Assembly: GCA_945861245.1 (NCBI GenBank)
Contig: CAMAUE010000014.1
Span: 1-57,073, forward strand
DNA from: Singulisphaera sp. GP187
GTDB taxonomy: Bacteria; Planctomycetota; Planctomycetia; Gemmatales; Gemmataceae
DNA length: 57,073 nucleotides
Reading direction: 5' to 3'
Under the pieces are notes generated by a model, which did not search any database, had not been told where the DNA came from, and saw nothing but the letters and a program-made list of their open reading frames with translations. The position numbers were made by a program, and so were the translations under genes. Positions 25,305 to 34,271 of this stretch are shown in pieces (position 1 is the stretch's first letter; every line of letters starts with the position of its first letter).

Positions 25305-27697
25305 ACTTCCCCCCATTCGCCGGCTTGGTCTTTACCGTCGACGCTGACACAACCCCCATTTTCCTTCGGTTTCGTTGGGGTTGTGTCGACATGATGCAGG
25401 ACGAATACCGTGGTCGGGCGACCCCCTTGTGCCGTGCCCGGCTTCGTTTGCCAGGCACCCTTCTTATGCTCCACGAGCACGCACAGGGCATTTTCGGCGT
25501 CTCGGGATGTCGGGTACTTTCGCGATCGCCGTTGTAGGTCGCGTGCCGTGATGGTTCCGCCGCGGCGCCGGATGAGTTCGATCAACTCCCGTTCGGCTTG
25601 GTCTTCGTCAGTCGTAGCGAGCATCGTATAGACTCGCTTGGCCTCTTGGCCGAACCACCGCGATAGGGCAATACCCGCTGTCATGCTGACATCATCGACC
25701 GTATCGAGATCGCTGACCGTTGGGTCATCTGCCGCAACGCGAACGAGATGATGGACGAGCGCCAACCGGGCCGCGTACCCTTCGAGCTTTGACCACGCAG
25801 CAGATAGGTCTTCGTCCAACTCGATCTGTTCCTTGGCGTGCTCATTGTAGAACGGAATCCAGACATCATGCTTGGCCGAGGTCGACAACTTCAGCAAACG
25901 CGCGCTCGGTTCACCGTCTTCATCGTGATCGGGCTGAAGATCGTACAACCGGTCGAAAATCGCCACAACGTCCGTCTCCAGTTGCTCATCAATCTCGGCC
26001 TCGGTCCATCGCTTTTGTCGTTTGGGCGGCATGGAAAAAAGGAATCGGGCAGCCATGCCGCTCTCGTGATGCTCTGTCGTCATCATCCGCCGCAACACGC
26101 CCGGCTGTATGGAGCCTGCGACGCCAACCGTTCCGTCTTTTACGAACACCGTCGGCGGAATACCGGTCTTGCGGTCGATCACAAACGAGCGCCCGCCGTG
26201 AAGGTGCATCCATCGTGCCGCGTCCGCTCCGGCCTTCGCACCGCCTTTGGCATACCGATCAAATGATCCGAACCACGCAGATAATTCATCGCAGGCCAGT
26301 AGCACGCCACGAGGATTGTCTTTCAAAATCGGGGAGGCCAGCGCTTCCATTGTCGTGTTGTCGGTCCAGGTGCGCTCCAACGTCGGTTCGCGCGGTTTTC
26401 GTGGTTCCGATTCTACGCAGCCGGCAGCCTTCCATTCCTCGTATGCGAGTTTGTATTCCTCCAACTCCGCGGCATAGCGCCGCATGTCCTCGGCGAGTCG
26501 GCGCTTAGCTTTGTCCTGGCGTTTTTTGACAGCCAGCATCGCCGAGTCGAATCCTGGGCTTTTGTGACTGCCGGACAACGCGATCGTCAGCGCCCAGATG
26601 ATCGCAGGCTCTGTCCACCGTCGCTTCAATCGAATCCTGCGTCGGCTGCCTATGGCCGAAGCAACCGCCGCCAGCAAGGGCAACGCAATGAAGGCCGGAT
26701 CGCAGCCGATCGCTGCGGCGCTTGCCTTGATGTATCCGCTGATCGGCTCGGGCAACAGATCGACAGGGAAGGGTTGATAGGCCAATTCGGGTTCCGTAGG
26801 ATCGTGCTGCACGATTTCAGCATCATTCACGAGCTTCTGGATTTCGGCTCGAATCGCCGAATGATCAATGCCCGCCGCTCGGCGATGGGCGACGAAGTCC
26901 ACAACATCGCCGTGATCTGGCAAGTCGGGCAGGTTCACCAACCTGATGCTTGGCCTGGGCGTCAAGGTGTGCAAGATGTCGATGACATCATTCGCATACT
27001 TCGCTCCAGGACCATCGTTATCGGGCAGTATGACGACGTCACGCCCGGCAAGAGTTCTCCAGTCTGTTCCTTTCGCCGATTGCGCACCGTGTGCGGAGGT
27101 CGTCACTATGAAGCTGAGATCACGCAAAGCGTCGGCTGCTTTCTCGCCTTCGGGAATGAAGACCAGACCGGTTGATTCCAGTAGCTCAGGCAGGCGATAG
27201 AGCGGACGAGGAGCGGGCATTCTACACTGAGCCCAACCATCACTGACCTTGGCGACAGGTCGAATGGTCTTCTCGCCGTTCTTATCCCAACGAACGATCA
27301 CGCCAACCGCATGCCGTTCGGCGTCCTGATAGGTCGAGAATGCCGACCGCTTGCCGAATCGCTTTTCGAGGTCCGCAACCGCCTCGGCTGCTTTCGCAAA
27401 CGTCTTGTTTTTCTTATTGGCCGTCGACGGAACCCCATTTTCCTGAGAGTTTCGTGGGGGTTTGTCAGCGTCGACACGCGGAAACAGGTCACGCATGGTC
27501 AGGCCGAGAGCCGTGACAACGGCCTCGGCCGTGCAACCAGAATGACATTTGAGCAAGACCGTGCCGTCCTCTGCCGCGCTGATGGAGAGGCTTGGGCTGT
27601 TGTCCTCATGTGCCGGGCAGCGTGCCTGGTACGATTTTCCGGACTGTATATAATCACCAATGGCAGACAACACTTTTTCGAGAGGGGTCGTGTTCAT
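25301..27697 (-). CDS. zinc-finger/TOPRIM/DUF3987 replication protein
   Basis: A 798-residue protein. An N-terminal DnaG-like zinc finger uses C27, H30, C51 and C55. A TOPRIM-like domain has IPEGEKAADAL (about 175) and DVVILPDNDGPG (about 218). A large DUF3987 domain fills about 320-690 with a Walker-A-like SGSHKSP. This layout is common in phage and island replication proteins and suggests priming and unwinding for the element's own replication. Two copies of a 53-54-bp palindrome lie in frame: one in the linker after the zinc finger, one in the last 30 residues. The start overlaps the next upstream gene by 4 bp. Confidence 0.85.
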   Translation of the reverse strand: MNTTPLEKVLSAIGDYIQSGKSYQARCPAHEDNSPSLSISAAEDGTVLLKCHSGCTAEAVVTALGLTMRDLFPRVDADKPPRNSQENGVPSTANKKNKTFAKAAEAVADLEKRFGKRSAFSTYQDAERHAVGVIVRWDKNGEKTIRPVAKVSDGWAQCRMPAPRPLYRLPELLESTGLVFIPEGEKAADALRDLSFIVTTSAHGAQSAKGTDWRTLAGRDVVILPDNDGPGAKYANDVIDILHTLTPRPSIRLVNLPDLPDHGDVVDFVAHRRAAGIDHSAIRAEIQKLVNDAEIVQHDPTEPELAYQPFPVDLLPEPISGYIKASAAAIGCDPAFIALPLLAAVASAIGSRRRIRLKRRWTEPAIIWALTIALSGSHKSPGFDSAMLAVKKRQDKAKRRLAEDMRRYAAELEEYKLAYEEWKAAGCVESEPRKPREPTLERTWTDNTTMEALASPILKDNPRGVLLACDELSAWFGSFDRYAKGGAKAGADAARWMHLHGGRSFVIDRKTGIPPTVFVKDGTVGVAGSIQPGVLRRMMTTEHHESGMAARFLFSMPPKRQKRWTEAEIDEQLETDVVAIFDRLYDLQPDHDEDGEPSARLLKLSTSAKHDVWIPFYNEHAKEQIELDEDLSAAWSKLEGYAARLALVHHLVRVAADDPTVSDLDTVDDVSMTAGIALSRWFGQEAKRVYTMLATTDEDQAERELIELIRRRGGTITARDLQRRSRKYPTSRDAENALCVLVEHKKGAWQTKPGTAQGGRPTTVFVLHHVDTTPTKPKENGGCVSVDGKDQAGEWGEV
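25337..25390. repeat. island palindrome A, in frame in the replication gene
   Basis: 54 bp bounded by GTCGAC on both sides, with arms CACAACCCC and GGGGTTGTG. It encodes a segment near the C-terminus of the replication protein, read as TPTKPKENGGCVSVDG. Four related copies are at 27423, 46685, 55159 and 55737. Confidence 0.75.
27423..27475. repeat. island palindrome B, in frame in the replication gene
   Basis: 53 bp, GTCGAC at both ends, with AACCCC and GGGGGTTTG arms. It encodes the linker between the zinc finger and the TOPRIM domain, read as ADKPPRNSQENGVPST, a place that tolerates insertions. Confidence 0.75.
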
Positions 27698-27906
27698 AGC
27701 ACGCCCCCTTTCTTTTTCGCGATGAACGCTTCCAAGTCTTTCAAGTCATACCTGACGGACGAATTGATCTTCAAGCGTTTGATTTCGCCGCGACGAGTGA
27801 GCTCCCACAACGTCCGCTCGGAGATCTGTAAGGATGCGGCAGCTTGCCGCGATGTTAGTAACAACAGGGGAGGGGCGGGTATCGCCGCAGAGATCAGACT
27901 TTTCAT
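27694..27906 (-). CDS. excisionase-like HTH protein
   Basis: A 70-residue protein with a winged-HTH of the AlpA/excisionase (MerR-like HTH_17) type: LLTSRQAAASLQISERTLWE followed by LTRRGEIKRLKINSSVRYD and LKDLEAFIAKKKG. It should bind DNA, and by analogy could bend att DNA for excision or regulate the replication genes. Its stop overlaps the replication gene start (ATGA), so they form one unit. A GTG eight codons upstream (27930) is an alternative start. Confidence 0.8.
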   Translation of the reverse strand: MKSLISAAIPAPPLLLLTSRQAAASLQISERTLWELTRRGEIKRLKINSSVRYDLKDLEAFIAKKKGGVL

Positions 27907-28114
27907 TTGCAGACCCAAAAGGTCGCTCACCGCAACGCGCGGCTTGCATACCCGTTGGCGCAGAGTTCATAATAAAATGATGAACAGCGACAAATCGCAC
28001 GGAAACGTCCAAAAAAGCAAGGAAATGCAGGCCCAAGAAAAACTTGAGGTGTTCATCATCCGGTGGTGAACGATTGAATGATCCATCAGCCACAACTCAA
28101 ATGTCCGAATGTTC

Positions 28115-28900
28115 TTATTCGCTTGGTAACGAGTCGCCGTAGAGGTCATCGACAGCGAAATCACGATTCAGGGCTTTGAGCACGTTCAGCACCTTGATGG
28201 GATTGCGCAAACAAAGAGCTCGATATTGATAATGCCCGTTGGTTTTCTTGGCCTTCTTTGCAGGATCGCCAGCAGCATCAATTCCGAAGTATTTATCAAA
28301 GAAATTTTTGGCGCTTGTTGGCGAGACCTTCCCGGCAGCGCGTGCTAGGTCATTGTTGCCGATGGGTTCCCAATTCAAACATCCTTCTCGATCATATTTG
28401 TGGTGGAGTAGCAGCGCCGCGATAAGTTTATCCCGGGCTTCGCCTTTTTTTGTGCTCCGCTTGGGTTTTAGTGGTTTTGCGGCTGCGGTAACGATCCCTT
28501 TATCTCGCACGTCGTCTGTTTCGTCCACGACGAGCCCCTCATAACCACCAGCGCTTGGCTTGCCTTCCAGCGAGTCCAATTCCCTCAGCGCAGCCTCTAA
28601 CGGGCAAAGTAAGTCGTACTCACGCAATCGTCGCTTTTCGGGTAAGGGCATGAGTACAGCCGCTATCAGGAGAGAATGCGCTCCCATGATCTCGTCTAAC
28701 TTGGTCACCCAGCGACTCCGCAAATGATCGGGTAATTGCGCGGTAGCAGTAATCGCTGGAGCGTATCGCTGATGAGCGACTAAATCGAGCTGCAGCATCT
28801 CGGCGCTCGTCTCGGCGGTAATGGGTTCGCATGAGGCGGCGATACGTTTGTGGTGATTGAGGAGTTTGGCAAGATAGACACGAATTGGCTTTAGCGACAT
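28115..28900 (-). CDS. unknown island protein
   Basis: A 261-residue protein without membrane segments. The N-terminal half is helical (LLNHHKRIAASCEPITAETS). A basic linker with lysine repeats lies near 165-185 (KPLKPKRSTKKGEARDKLIA). The C-terminal third, with NDLARAAGKVSPTSAKNFFD, has a winged-HTH look. It is therefore probably DNA-binding, perhaps in replication or regulation. No family is recognised. The ATG before SLKPIRVYLAK is chosen; the frame is open 29 codons further upstream. Confidence 0.55.
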   Translation of the reverse strand: MSLKPIRVYLAKLLNHHKRIAASCEPITAETSAEMLQLDLVAHQRYAPAITATAQLPDHLRSRWVTKLDEIMGAHSLLIAAVLMPLPEKRRLREYDLLCPLEAALRELDSLEGKPSAGGYEGLVVDETDDVRDKGIVTAAAKPLKPKRSTKKGEARDKLIAALLLHHKYDREGCLNWEPIGNNDLARAAGKVSPTSAKNFFDKYFGIDAAGDPAKKAKKTNGHYQYRALCLRNPIKVLNVLKALNRDFAVDDLYGDSLPSE

Positions 28901-28987
28901 GGCCAGGGATCTCAACCAGCGTCCCAAAAAAACGACGGCAACGGGCGAGACTTCCCGCTTTCGGATGTACGGTCCTAGCCGCCACAT

Positions 28988-29698
28988 AAATCATAACAGG
29001 TCAGCCACCCCTTGTCACGCCCCCCGCAAGTTCAATATTCGCGCGTTCACAGCCGTATCTCACCGCCAAATGAAGCTCAGACGTTTTTGACCCAATTGCG
29101 TGAGTTTGTGGTCTTACGTGTCTTCGGATGAGCTATCAACGACGTCGACAAGTGGGAGGCGTTAGATTCACTGTCTCACTCCACTTGATTGATTGACTGA
29201 TTGAAATCACGTTGAAGTGTACATCGCTTGAAAAGTATAATTCACATTTCAATCCCTCCAAACCACGCCCCGAAAATTGATTCGTCGAAGGCCCAGCCTC
29301 GCGTTAAATGCTTGAATTTTTTCTCGCTCATGAGGAAATATTACTCTAAACGGATGGCGCGTTGAAACATTCAACGGATCCCCTCAACATACAACACGGG
29401 AATGGCAGCCGCTGCATAAGTGATTGCAATATGACCATTTTGCACGAATACTCGGTTGAAGCACCATATTCGACTTGTGCAGCTGACGCAGTGCTTCAGC
29501 GAACCCCCCACGCATTTATTTCATCGAAAATAATCCAACCAGCCACAATGCACTACGAATACAGCCTTTCGAGCAGTTTCAATCGCAGCATCTGCGTACT
29601 AAACAAATAGACATCGACAGTCCTTGTCCACCCTGCCCCCGTACTATTACACCTGTATTGCCGGACCGTCCCTAATTATCTTCCGGTGGTGTATCGCC
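28988..29698. other. AT-richer gap upstream of the CRISPR operon
   Basis: About 710 bp with no convincing gene. An 82-codon frame at 29362 has no ribosome site or family look. The base composition is lower in GC than the surroundings. It separates the leftward replication block from the rightward CRISPR operon, so it should hold promoters for both and perhaps the element's replication origin; direct evidence is limited to the promoter listed next. Confidence 0.5.
29212..29241 (+). promoter_or_regulatory. sigma-70-like promoter candidate
   Basis: TTGAAG, 18 bp, then a perfect TATAAT at 29236-29241. It points toward the WYL and cas genes, with a leader of about 450 bases. Confidence 0.5.
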
Positions 29699-30727
29699 AT
29701 GCCGGCCAATAGCCGTTCGCTCATTCCCCGTTTGTTGGGCATTCATCACGAGGTGAAGGCCAAACGCTTCCCCAACGTTCCCTCTCTCGCCGAATCGCTC
29801 GACTTCTGCGAGAAGACGATCCGCCGCGACATCGCCTACTTGAAAAAGACCCTCGGTGCTCCCCTCGCCTACGATTCCAATCGTCGCGGTTTCTACTACA
29901 CCCGTGCCGACTACCAGTTCCCCGCCATTGCCGTCAGCGAAGGCGAACTGCTCGGCGTCTTCCTCGGCAGTCAACTCTTACGCCAATATCACGGCACCAA
30001 GCTCGGCGAACACCTCGCGCGGCTCTGCACCCGATTGGCGGAGTTCCTGCCCAGCACCGTCGCCATCGATCTCAACGATCTCCCGCACAGCTACGCCGCA
30101 CGCCCCGCCGCCGCCGAACCGATCGACGCAGCCATCATGCAGACGCTGCTCGATTGCGTGCGCGATTGCGTCTCTCTCGAAATGCTCTACTACACCGCAT
30201 CCCGCGATCTGACCCAACGGCGCCGCATCGATCCATACGGCTTGTACTTTGTTGACGGCGAATGCTACCTGGTCGCCTACTGTCATCTCCGCGAAGACAC
30301 CCGCACGTTCCACCCCGCACGCATCCGCGAATTGGCCCGCACCCAGGAAACCTTCACTCGCCCCGCCGACTTCGACCTGACCAGCTACCTCGACGACGGC
30401 TTCCGCCACATGCGAGGCACCGGCCCGACGCAAACGGTCACGCTACGCTTCTCGCCCGCCATCGCCCGCTTCGTGCAAAACCGCACCTGGCACCCCAGCC
30501 AGAAAACGGAACCCCAACCCGACGGCTCCCTCCTCATCCGCTTCCGCATCAACCACACGCTAGAAGTCAAACGCCTGGCCCTGAGCTTCGGCCCCAACTG
30601 CGAAGTGCTGGAACCGCCCGATTTGCGTGCGGAGGTGGAATCGGAAATTCGGGCAATGCTCGCAGTTTACGAACGTACTTCACCGAACAATGAAAAGGAG
30701 GACCCAAAATGCCCGATAGTACCATGA
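29699..30727 (+). CDS. WYL-domain regulator of the cas operon
   Basis: A 342-residue transcription regulator. The N-terminal HTH has SLAESLDFCEKTIRRDIAYL (about 30-50), the usual DeoR-like front of WYL proteins. The WYL domain follows (about 140-230) with RRRIDPYGLYFVDGECYLVA, and a WCX-like C-terminal end. WYL proteins sense ligands, often nucleotides or nucleic-acid products, and commonly control defence loci. Its stop overlaps the cas3 start by 19 bp, so it is the first gene of the operon and likely autoregulates it. The ATG before PANSRSL is chosen; 25 codons upstream are also open. Confidence 0.85.
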   Translation: MPANSRSLIPRLLGIHHEVKAKRFPNVPSLAESLDFCEKTIRRDIAYLKKTLGAPLAYDSNRRGFYYTRADYQFPAIAVSEGELLGVFLGSQLLRQYHGTKLGEHLARLCTRLAEFLPSTVAIDLNDLPHSYAARPAAAEPIDAAIMQTLLDCVRDCVSLEMLYYTASRDLTQRRRIDPYGLYFVDGECYLVAYCHLREDTRTFHPARIRELARTQETFTRPADFDLTSYLDDGFRHMRGTGPTQTVTLRFSPAIARFVQNRTWHPSQKTEPQPDGSLLIRFRINHTLEVKRLALSFGPNCEVLEPPDLRAEVESEIRAMLAVYERTSPNNEKEDPKCPIVP

Positions 30728-33462
30728 CCTTTGAGTCCGCATTCCACGCCCTCACCGGCAACCCACCGTTCCCCTGGCAGATCGCGTTGTACCAGCGATT
30801 CATCGCCGACGGACCGGACAATATTCCGAAATCGTGCAATCTGCCGACGGGCCTTGGCAAAACCAGCGTCATCGCGATTTGGTTGATCGCACTGGCGACG
30901 CACCCGCACAAGATGCCGCGCCGGCTTGTGTACGTCGTAAATAGGCGAACGGTTGTGGACCAGACGACGGATGAAGTCACAAATATTCGCGCCCGCCTGA
31001 TTGGTGAATTCGGGCCGCCGCCAGCCGTGCTTTGGGAATTGCGAAAGAGGCTTCAGGACCCGTTGAATGCCTACAGCCCGTCACCACTCGCCATCAGTAC
31101 CCTGCGAGGCCAATTCGCCGACAATCGCGAATGGTCTGCCGATCCGTCGCGGCCAGCCATTATTTGCGGAACCGTCGATATGATAGGCTCCCGCCTGCTC
31201 TTCAGCGGCTACGGCGTCGGCTTCAAGGGCAAACCCCTCCACGCCGGCTTCCTCGGCCAGGACGTCCTACTCGTCCACGACGAAGCCCACCTCGAACCGG
31301 CGTTTCAGAAACTCATCGAAGACATCGAAATCGAACAACGAGACAAAGAGAGATCAACGACCTTCGCCATTCCTCGCTTACGCGTCATGGAACTCTCAGC
31401 GACATCGCGCGGCAACCAGAAACCGTTCGAGCTTACCCCTGAGGAAAAAATGCCGCCCAAAGAATTGCCATCGAAACCGACTGAACCTATCCATTTTGTT
31501 TGGCTGCGGACGCATTCTAAAAAAGCTCTTGTGTTGCACCCAATCGCCGACGAGAAGCAGCAACTCGCCAAGACAATCGTCTCCCTTGCGGAACGCTACA
31601 AGGCGTCCGAAAAGGAACTCGCCATACTCGTCTTTGTCCGCACCATTGAAAACGTGACCGGCGTTGTGAAAGGACTGACGGCCGCGAAAATTCCTGAATC
31701 GAACATCCTTACGCTGACGGGCACGATGCGCGGATTGGAACGCGACAAGATGGCAAGAGAGAATGGCGTATTCGCGCATTTCAAGCAGGATTCGCCCGCA
31801 CCACGCCAACCGGGCACCGTCTTCATGATTTGTACCAGCGCCGGCGAGGTAGGCGTTGATATCTCCGCCGACCATCTCATCTGCGATCTCTCGACGCTTG
31901 ACAGCATGGCCCAGAGATTTGGCCGCGTAAATCGTTACGGATTCGGCAACGCGGTCATCGATCTCGTGCATCCGACAACGATCGAGACGAAGGAAAAGCC
32001 CTTCGAGGCCGCGCGGGAAAGGACGCTTCAACTTTTGCAACAACTGCGAAAACTCCCCGACGGAAAGTTCGACGCTTGCCCGGCCGCGATGAGTGATTTG
32101 GTCGAGCGAATCCTCCACGACGGTCAAGAAGGTGAATTGACCACGGACCAGCGAAAGGAAGCCATCGAACAAAAGCTGCTCCCCGCTTTCGCCCCCGCGC
32201 CGACGATCCTGCCGACCTCCGACATCCTGTTCGACGCCTGGGCACTGACGACGATCAAGGACAAACTCCCCGGCCGCCCGCCGGTGGAACCGTATCTGCA
32301 CGGCTTGCCGACCGATTGGCAACCGCCGGAAACGCACGTGGCGTGGCGATGGGAAGTAGAGCGGTTACAACCGCGCTACCGAACCGATGTCGAACGCGCC
32401 GAGCGAGAAATGGACGACCGACGCGCCTTGGCGAAATTGGCTGCTGAATTGATCGACGATTATCCCTTGCAACCTCACGAAACCTTGAAGGACAACTCTC
32501 GCCGCGTTCGCGGCGAAATCGATATTCTGGCAGGCCGATTTCCAGAATCGCCTGTGTGGATTGTGGACAACGAAACGGGTGCGGTAAGCATCAAGAGGCT
32601 AAGTGACCTTGCCGAGAAAACCAAAAAGGACGGCAAGGCTGTCTATCTGGTTGATTCCGATGAATGCACGATTCTCCTGCCGCCGTCCGTTGGCGGTTTG
32701 GAACTCGGCATGCTCAAGGGTAACGCTCCGAATGCAGACGACGTGGCCGATACAGAGGCTCGCGTTCGAGTAGACGATCCCAACGATCCAAAGGCTGACA
32801 ACATGCGTCTTGTCAAGAGCGTGCCGCTGCCGAACGCGGGTGAAAACGAAGAGGAAGCCGACTACTGGTATTGGTTCACCGCATTCAGCGAAGGCGGGAA
32901 AACCAGCAAGCTGCCCGTGGCATGGGATGTTCATGTCGCGGATGTTGTGCGAGAAGCAAAAGCAATCGTTGCAAACTTGCCTTTAAGTAGCGAATTGAAA
33001 AACGCAATTATCGTCGCCGCGATGTTTCACGATCATGGCAAGAGACGGAAGTGCTTTCAGAACGTGCTTGGAAACAGTAATTATCCCAGGATCGTACTCG
33101 CGAAATCAGGTCGACGCAGCAACCGGCTCACGGAAAATTATCGCCATGAGTTCGGGTCATTGCTTGATGTGCAACTTGAAGCCGAGGTTCAGAACTTGAA
33201 CGCGGAGATGAAGGAACTGGTCCTGCACCTGATCGCTGCACACCATGGACGAGCCCGGCCGCATTTCCCGGAAGACGACGCATTCGATCCCGAACGGCCC
33301 CATCAAGACGTAAGTGCATTGGCAACGTGCGTGCCTCGCCGATTCGCCCAGTTGCAGCGCAAGTATGGCCGATGGGGATTGGCATACTTGGAATCAATAC
33401 TTCGCGCCGCTGATTGGGCGGCAAGCAGCAAACCATCGCAATACCTGGAGGACGAACAATGA
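30709..33462 (+). CDS. cas3: Cas3 helicase-nuclease, HD at the C-terminus
   Basis: A 917-residue Cas3. It is recruited to DNA bound by Cascade, unwinds it with ATP and cuts the displaced strand. The helicase comes first: LPTGLGKT at 45-52, DEAH at 191-194, and a helicase-C motif around DSMAQRFGRVNRYG. The HD nuclease is last: FHDHGK with H774-D775 and HHGR at 845. Helicase-then-HD is the reverse of the usual order and is typical of type I-G (old I-U). All catalytic residues look intact. AAGGAGG lies 8 bp before the start, inside the WYL gene. Confidence 0.93.
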   Translation: MPDSTMTFESAFHALTGNPPFPWQIALYQRFIADGPDNIPKSCNLPTGLGKTSVIAIWLIALATHPHKMPRRLVYVVNRRTVVDQTTDEVTNIRARLIGEFGPPPAVLWELRKRLQDPLNAYSPSPLAISTLRGQFADNREWSADPSRPAIICGTVDMIGSRLLFSGYGVGFKGKPLHAGFLGQDVLLVHDEAHLEPAFQKLIEDIEIEQRDKERSTTFAIPRLRVMELSATSRGNQKPFELTPEEKMPPKELPSKPTEPIHFVWLRTHSKKALVLHPIADEKQQLAKTIVSLAERYKASEKELAILVFVRTIENVTGVVKGLTAAKIPESNILTLTGTMRGLERDKMARENGVFAHFKQDSPAPRQPGTVFMICTSAGEVGVDISADHLICDLSTLDSMAQRFGRVNRYGFGNAVIDLVHPTTIETKEKPFEAARERTLQLLQQLRKLPDGKFDACPAAMSDLVERILHDGQEGELTTDQRKEAIEQKLLPAFAPAPTILPTSDILFDAWALTTIKDKLPGRPPVEPYLHGLPTDWQPPETHVAWRWEVERLQPRYRTDVERAEREMDDRRALAKLAAELIDDYPLQPHETLKDNSRRVRGEIDILAGRFPESPVWIVDNETGAVSIKRLSDLAEKTKKDGKAVYLVDSDECTILLPPSVGGLELGMLKGNAPNADDVADTEARVRVDDPNDPKADNMRLVKSVPLPNAGENEEEADYWYWFTAFSEGGKTSKLPVAWDVHVADVVREAKAIVANLPLSSELKNAIIVAAMFHDHGKRRKCFQNVLGNSNYPRIVLAKSGRRSNRLTENYRHEFGSLLDVQLEAEVQNLNAEMKELVLHLIAAHHGRARPHFPEDDAFDPERPHQDVSALATCVPRRFAQLQRKYGRWGLAYLESILRAADWAASSKPSQYLEDEQ

Positions 33463-34271
33463 ACAATCCAGAACCAACGATCCGCATCAACGTGGACGTA
33501 ACCAACCCCGGCCAATTCTTCGCCTGCTGCGGCTTGCTGGAGCTAGCGGACCGCCTCTGGCCCGGAGCCGAAGGGTGGTTCGAAGATGGCGCGTTCTGCG
33601 TGGCGGGTGGGGGGACGCTCGGTGAACTTATTCACGCCATCACTACCGCCGACATCGTTCAGCTTGACGCAGAGGACGATACGGGCTCGCCTATCCAGAT
33701 TGCATCGCCGTTTCGAATCCTTCGGCTCGATTGGTGGCACGACGAAAGTCACGCGGACCGGAAACTCAACGGCAAGGAACTCAAGGTTTGGGCTGGAACG
33801 ATGGAAAGCACGCGAATCGCCTTGGCGATGCAGCATGCAATGAAAGACGACCGATTTCGCTCTCCAAGCCTCTTTGACGTTGGCGTGATTGCATACGACC
33901 CACAGGACACTGACAAAAAGGTCGAACCCTACTACTTCGATGCCCGCCGAGCTCCGAACGCACACGCGCGCGATGTCGGTTTTTCTCCCAATGACCTGGG
34001 CGTCACAACAACTGCATTCCCAGCCGTTGAGTTTCTGTGTTTGGTTGGAATACAGATCGCCCGCGCATTGCCAACATCGAGGCCCCGCATTTACGACTAC
34101 TTCACCTGGCCAATGGCCTTGCCTACGAATCTATTGCTTGCAGCCACTACCGGACGACTGGAAGTGCCCCGTCAGCGAGGATTTCGCTTTGAAAACTGGT
34201 ATCGCACCGGACAAAAAAAACACAAAGCTTTTCGTTCCGCAATTCCCCTTAACCAACGAGGTGACCAATGA
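33459..34271 (+). CDS. csb3: type I-G Cascade protein Csb3
   Basis: A 270-residue protein at the position of the large subunit. The N-terminus (VDVTNPGQFFACCGLLELAD) is typical of Csb3, the small protein used in some I-G/I-U loci where others have Csx17 (Cas8). It presumably helps Cascade to recognise the PAM and recruit Cas3, but this is inferred from position. The ATG overlaps the cas3 stop (ATGA) and the end overlaps csb1 in the same way. No catalytic motif is visible. Confidence 0.75.
   Translation: MNNPEPTIRINVDVTNPGQFFACCGLLELADRLWPGAEGWFEDGAFCVAGGGTLGELIHAITTADIVQLDAEDDTGSPIQIASPFRILRLDWWHDESHADRKLNGKELKVWAGTMESTRIALAMQHAMKDDRFRSPSLFDVGVIAYDPQDTDKKVEPYYFDARRAPNAHARDVGFSPNDLGVTTTAFPAVEFLCLVGIQIARALPTSRPRIYDYFTWPMALPTNLLLAATTGRLEVPRQRGFRFENWYRTGQKKHKAFRSAIPLNQRGDQ

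Noticed and set aside
29362..29610. An 82-codon gene upstream of the cas operon.
   Set aside because: No ribosome site, no family signal, and composition like the non-coding surroundings.
33459..34271. Csx17 (Cas8 of type I-G).
   Set aside because: The protein is 270 residues, well short of Csx17, and its N-terminus is that of Csb3.
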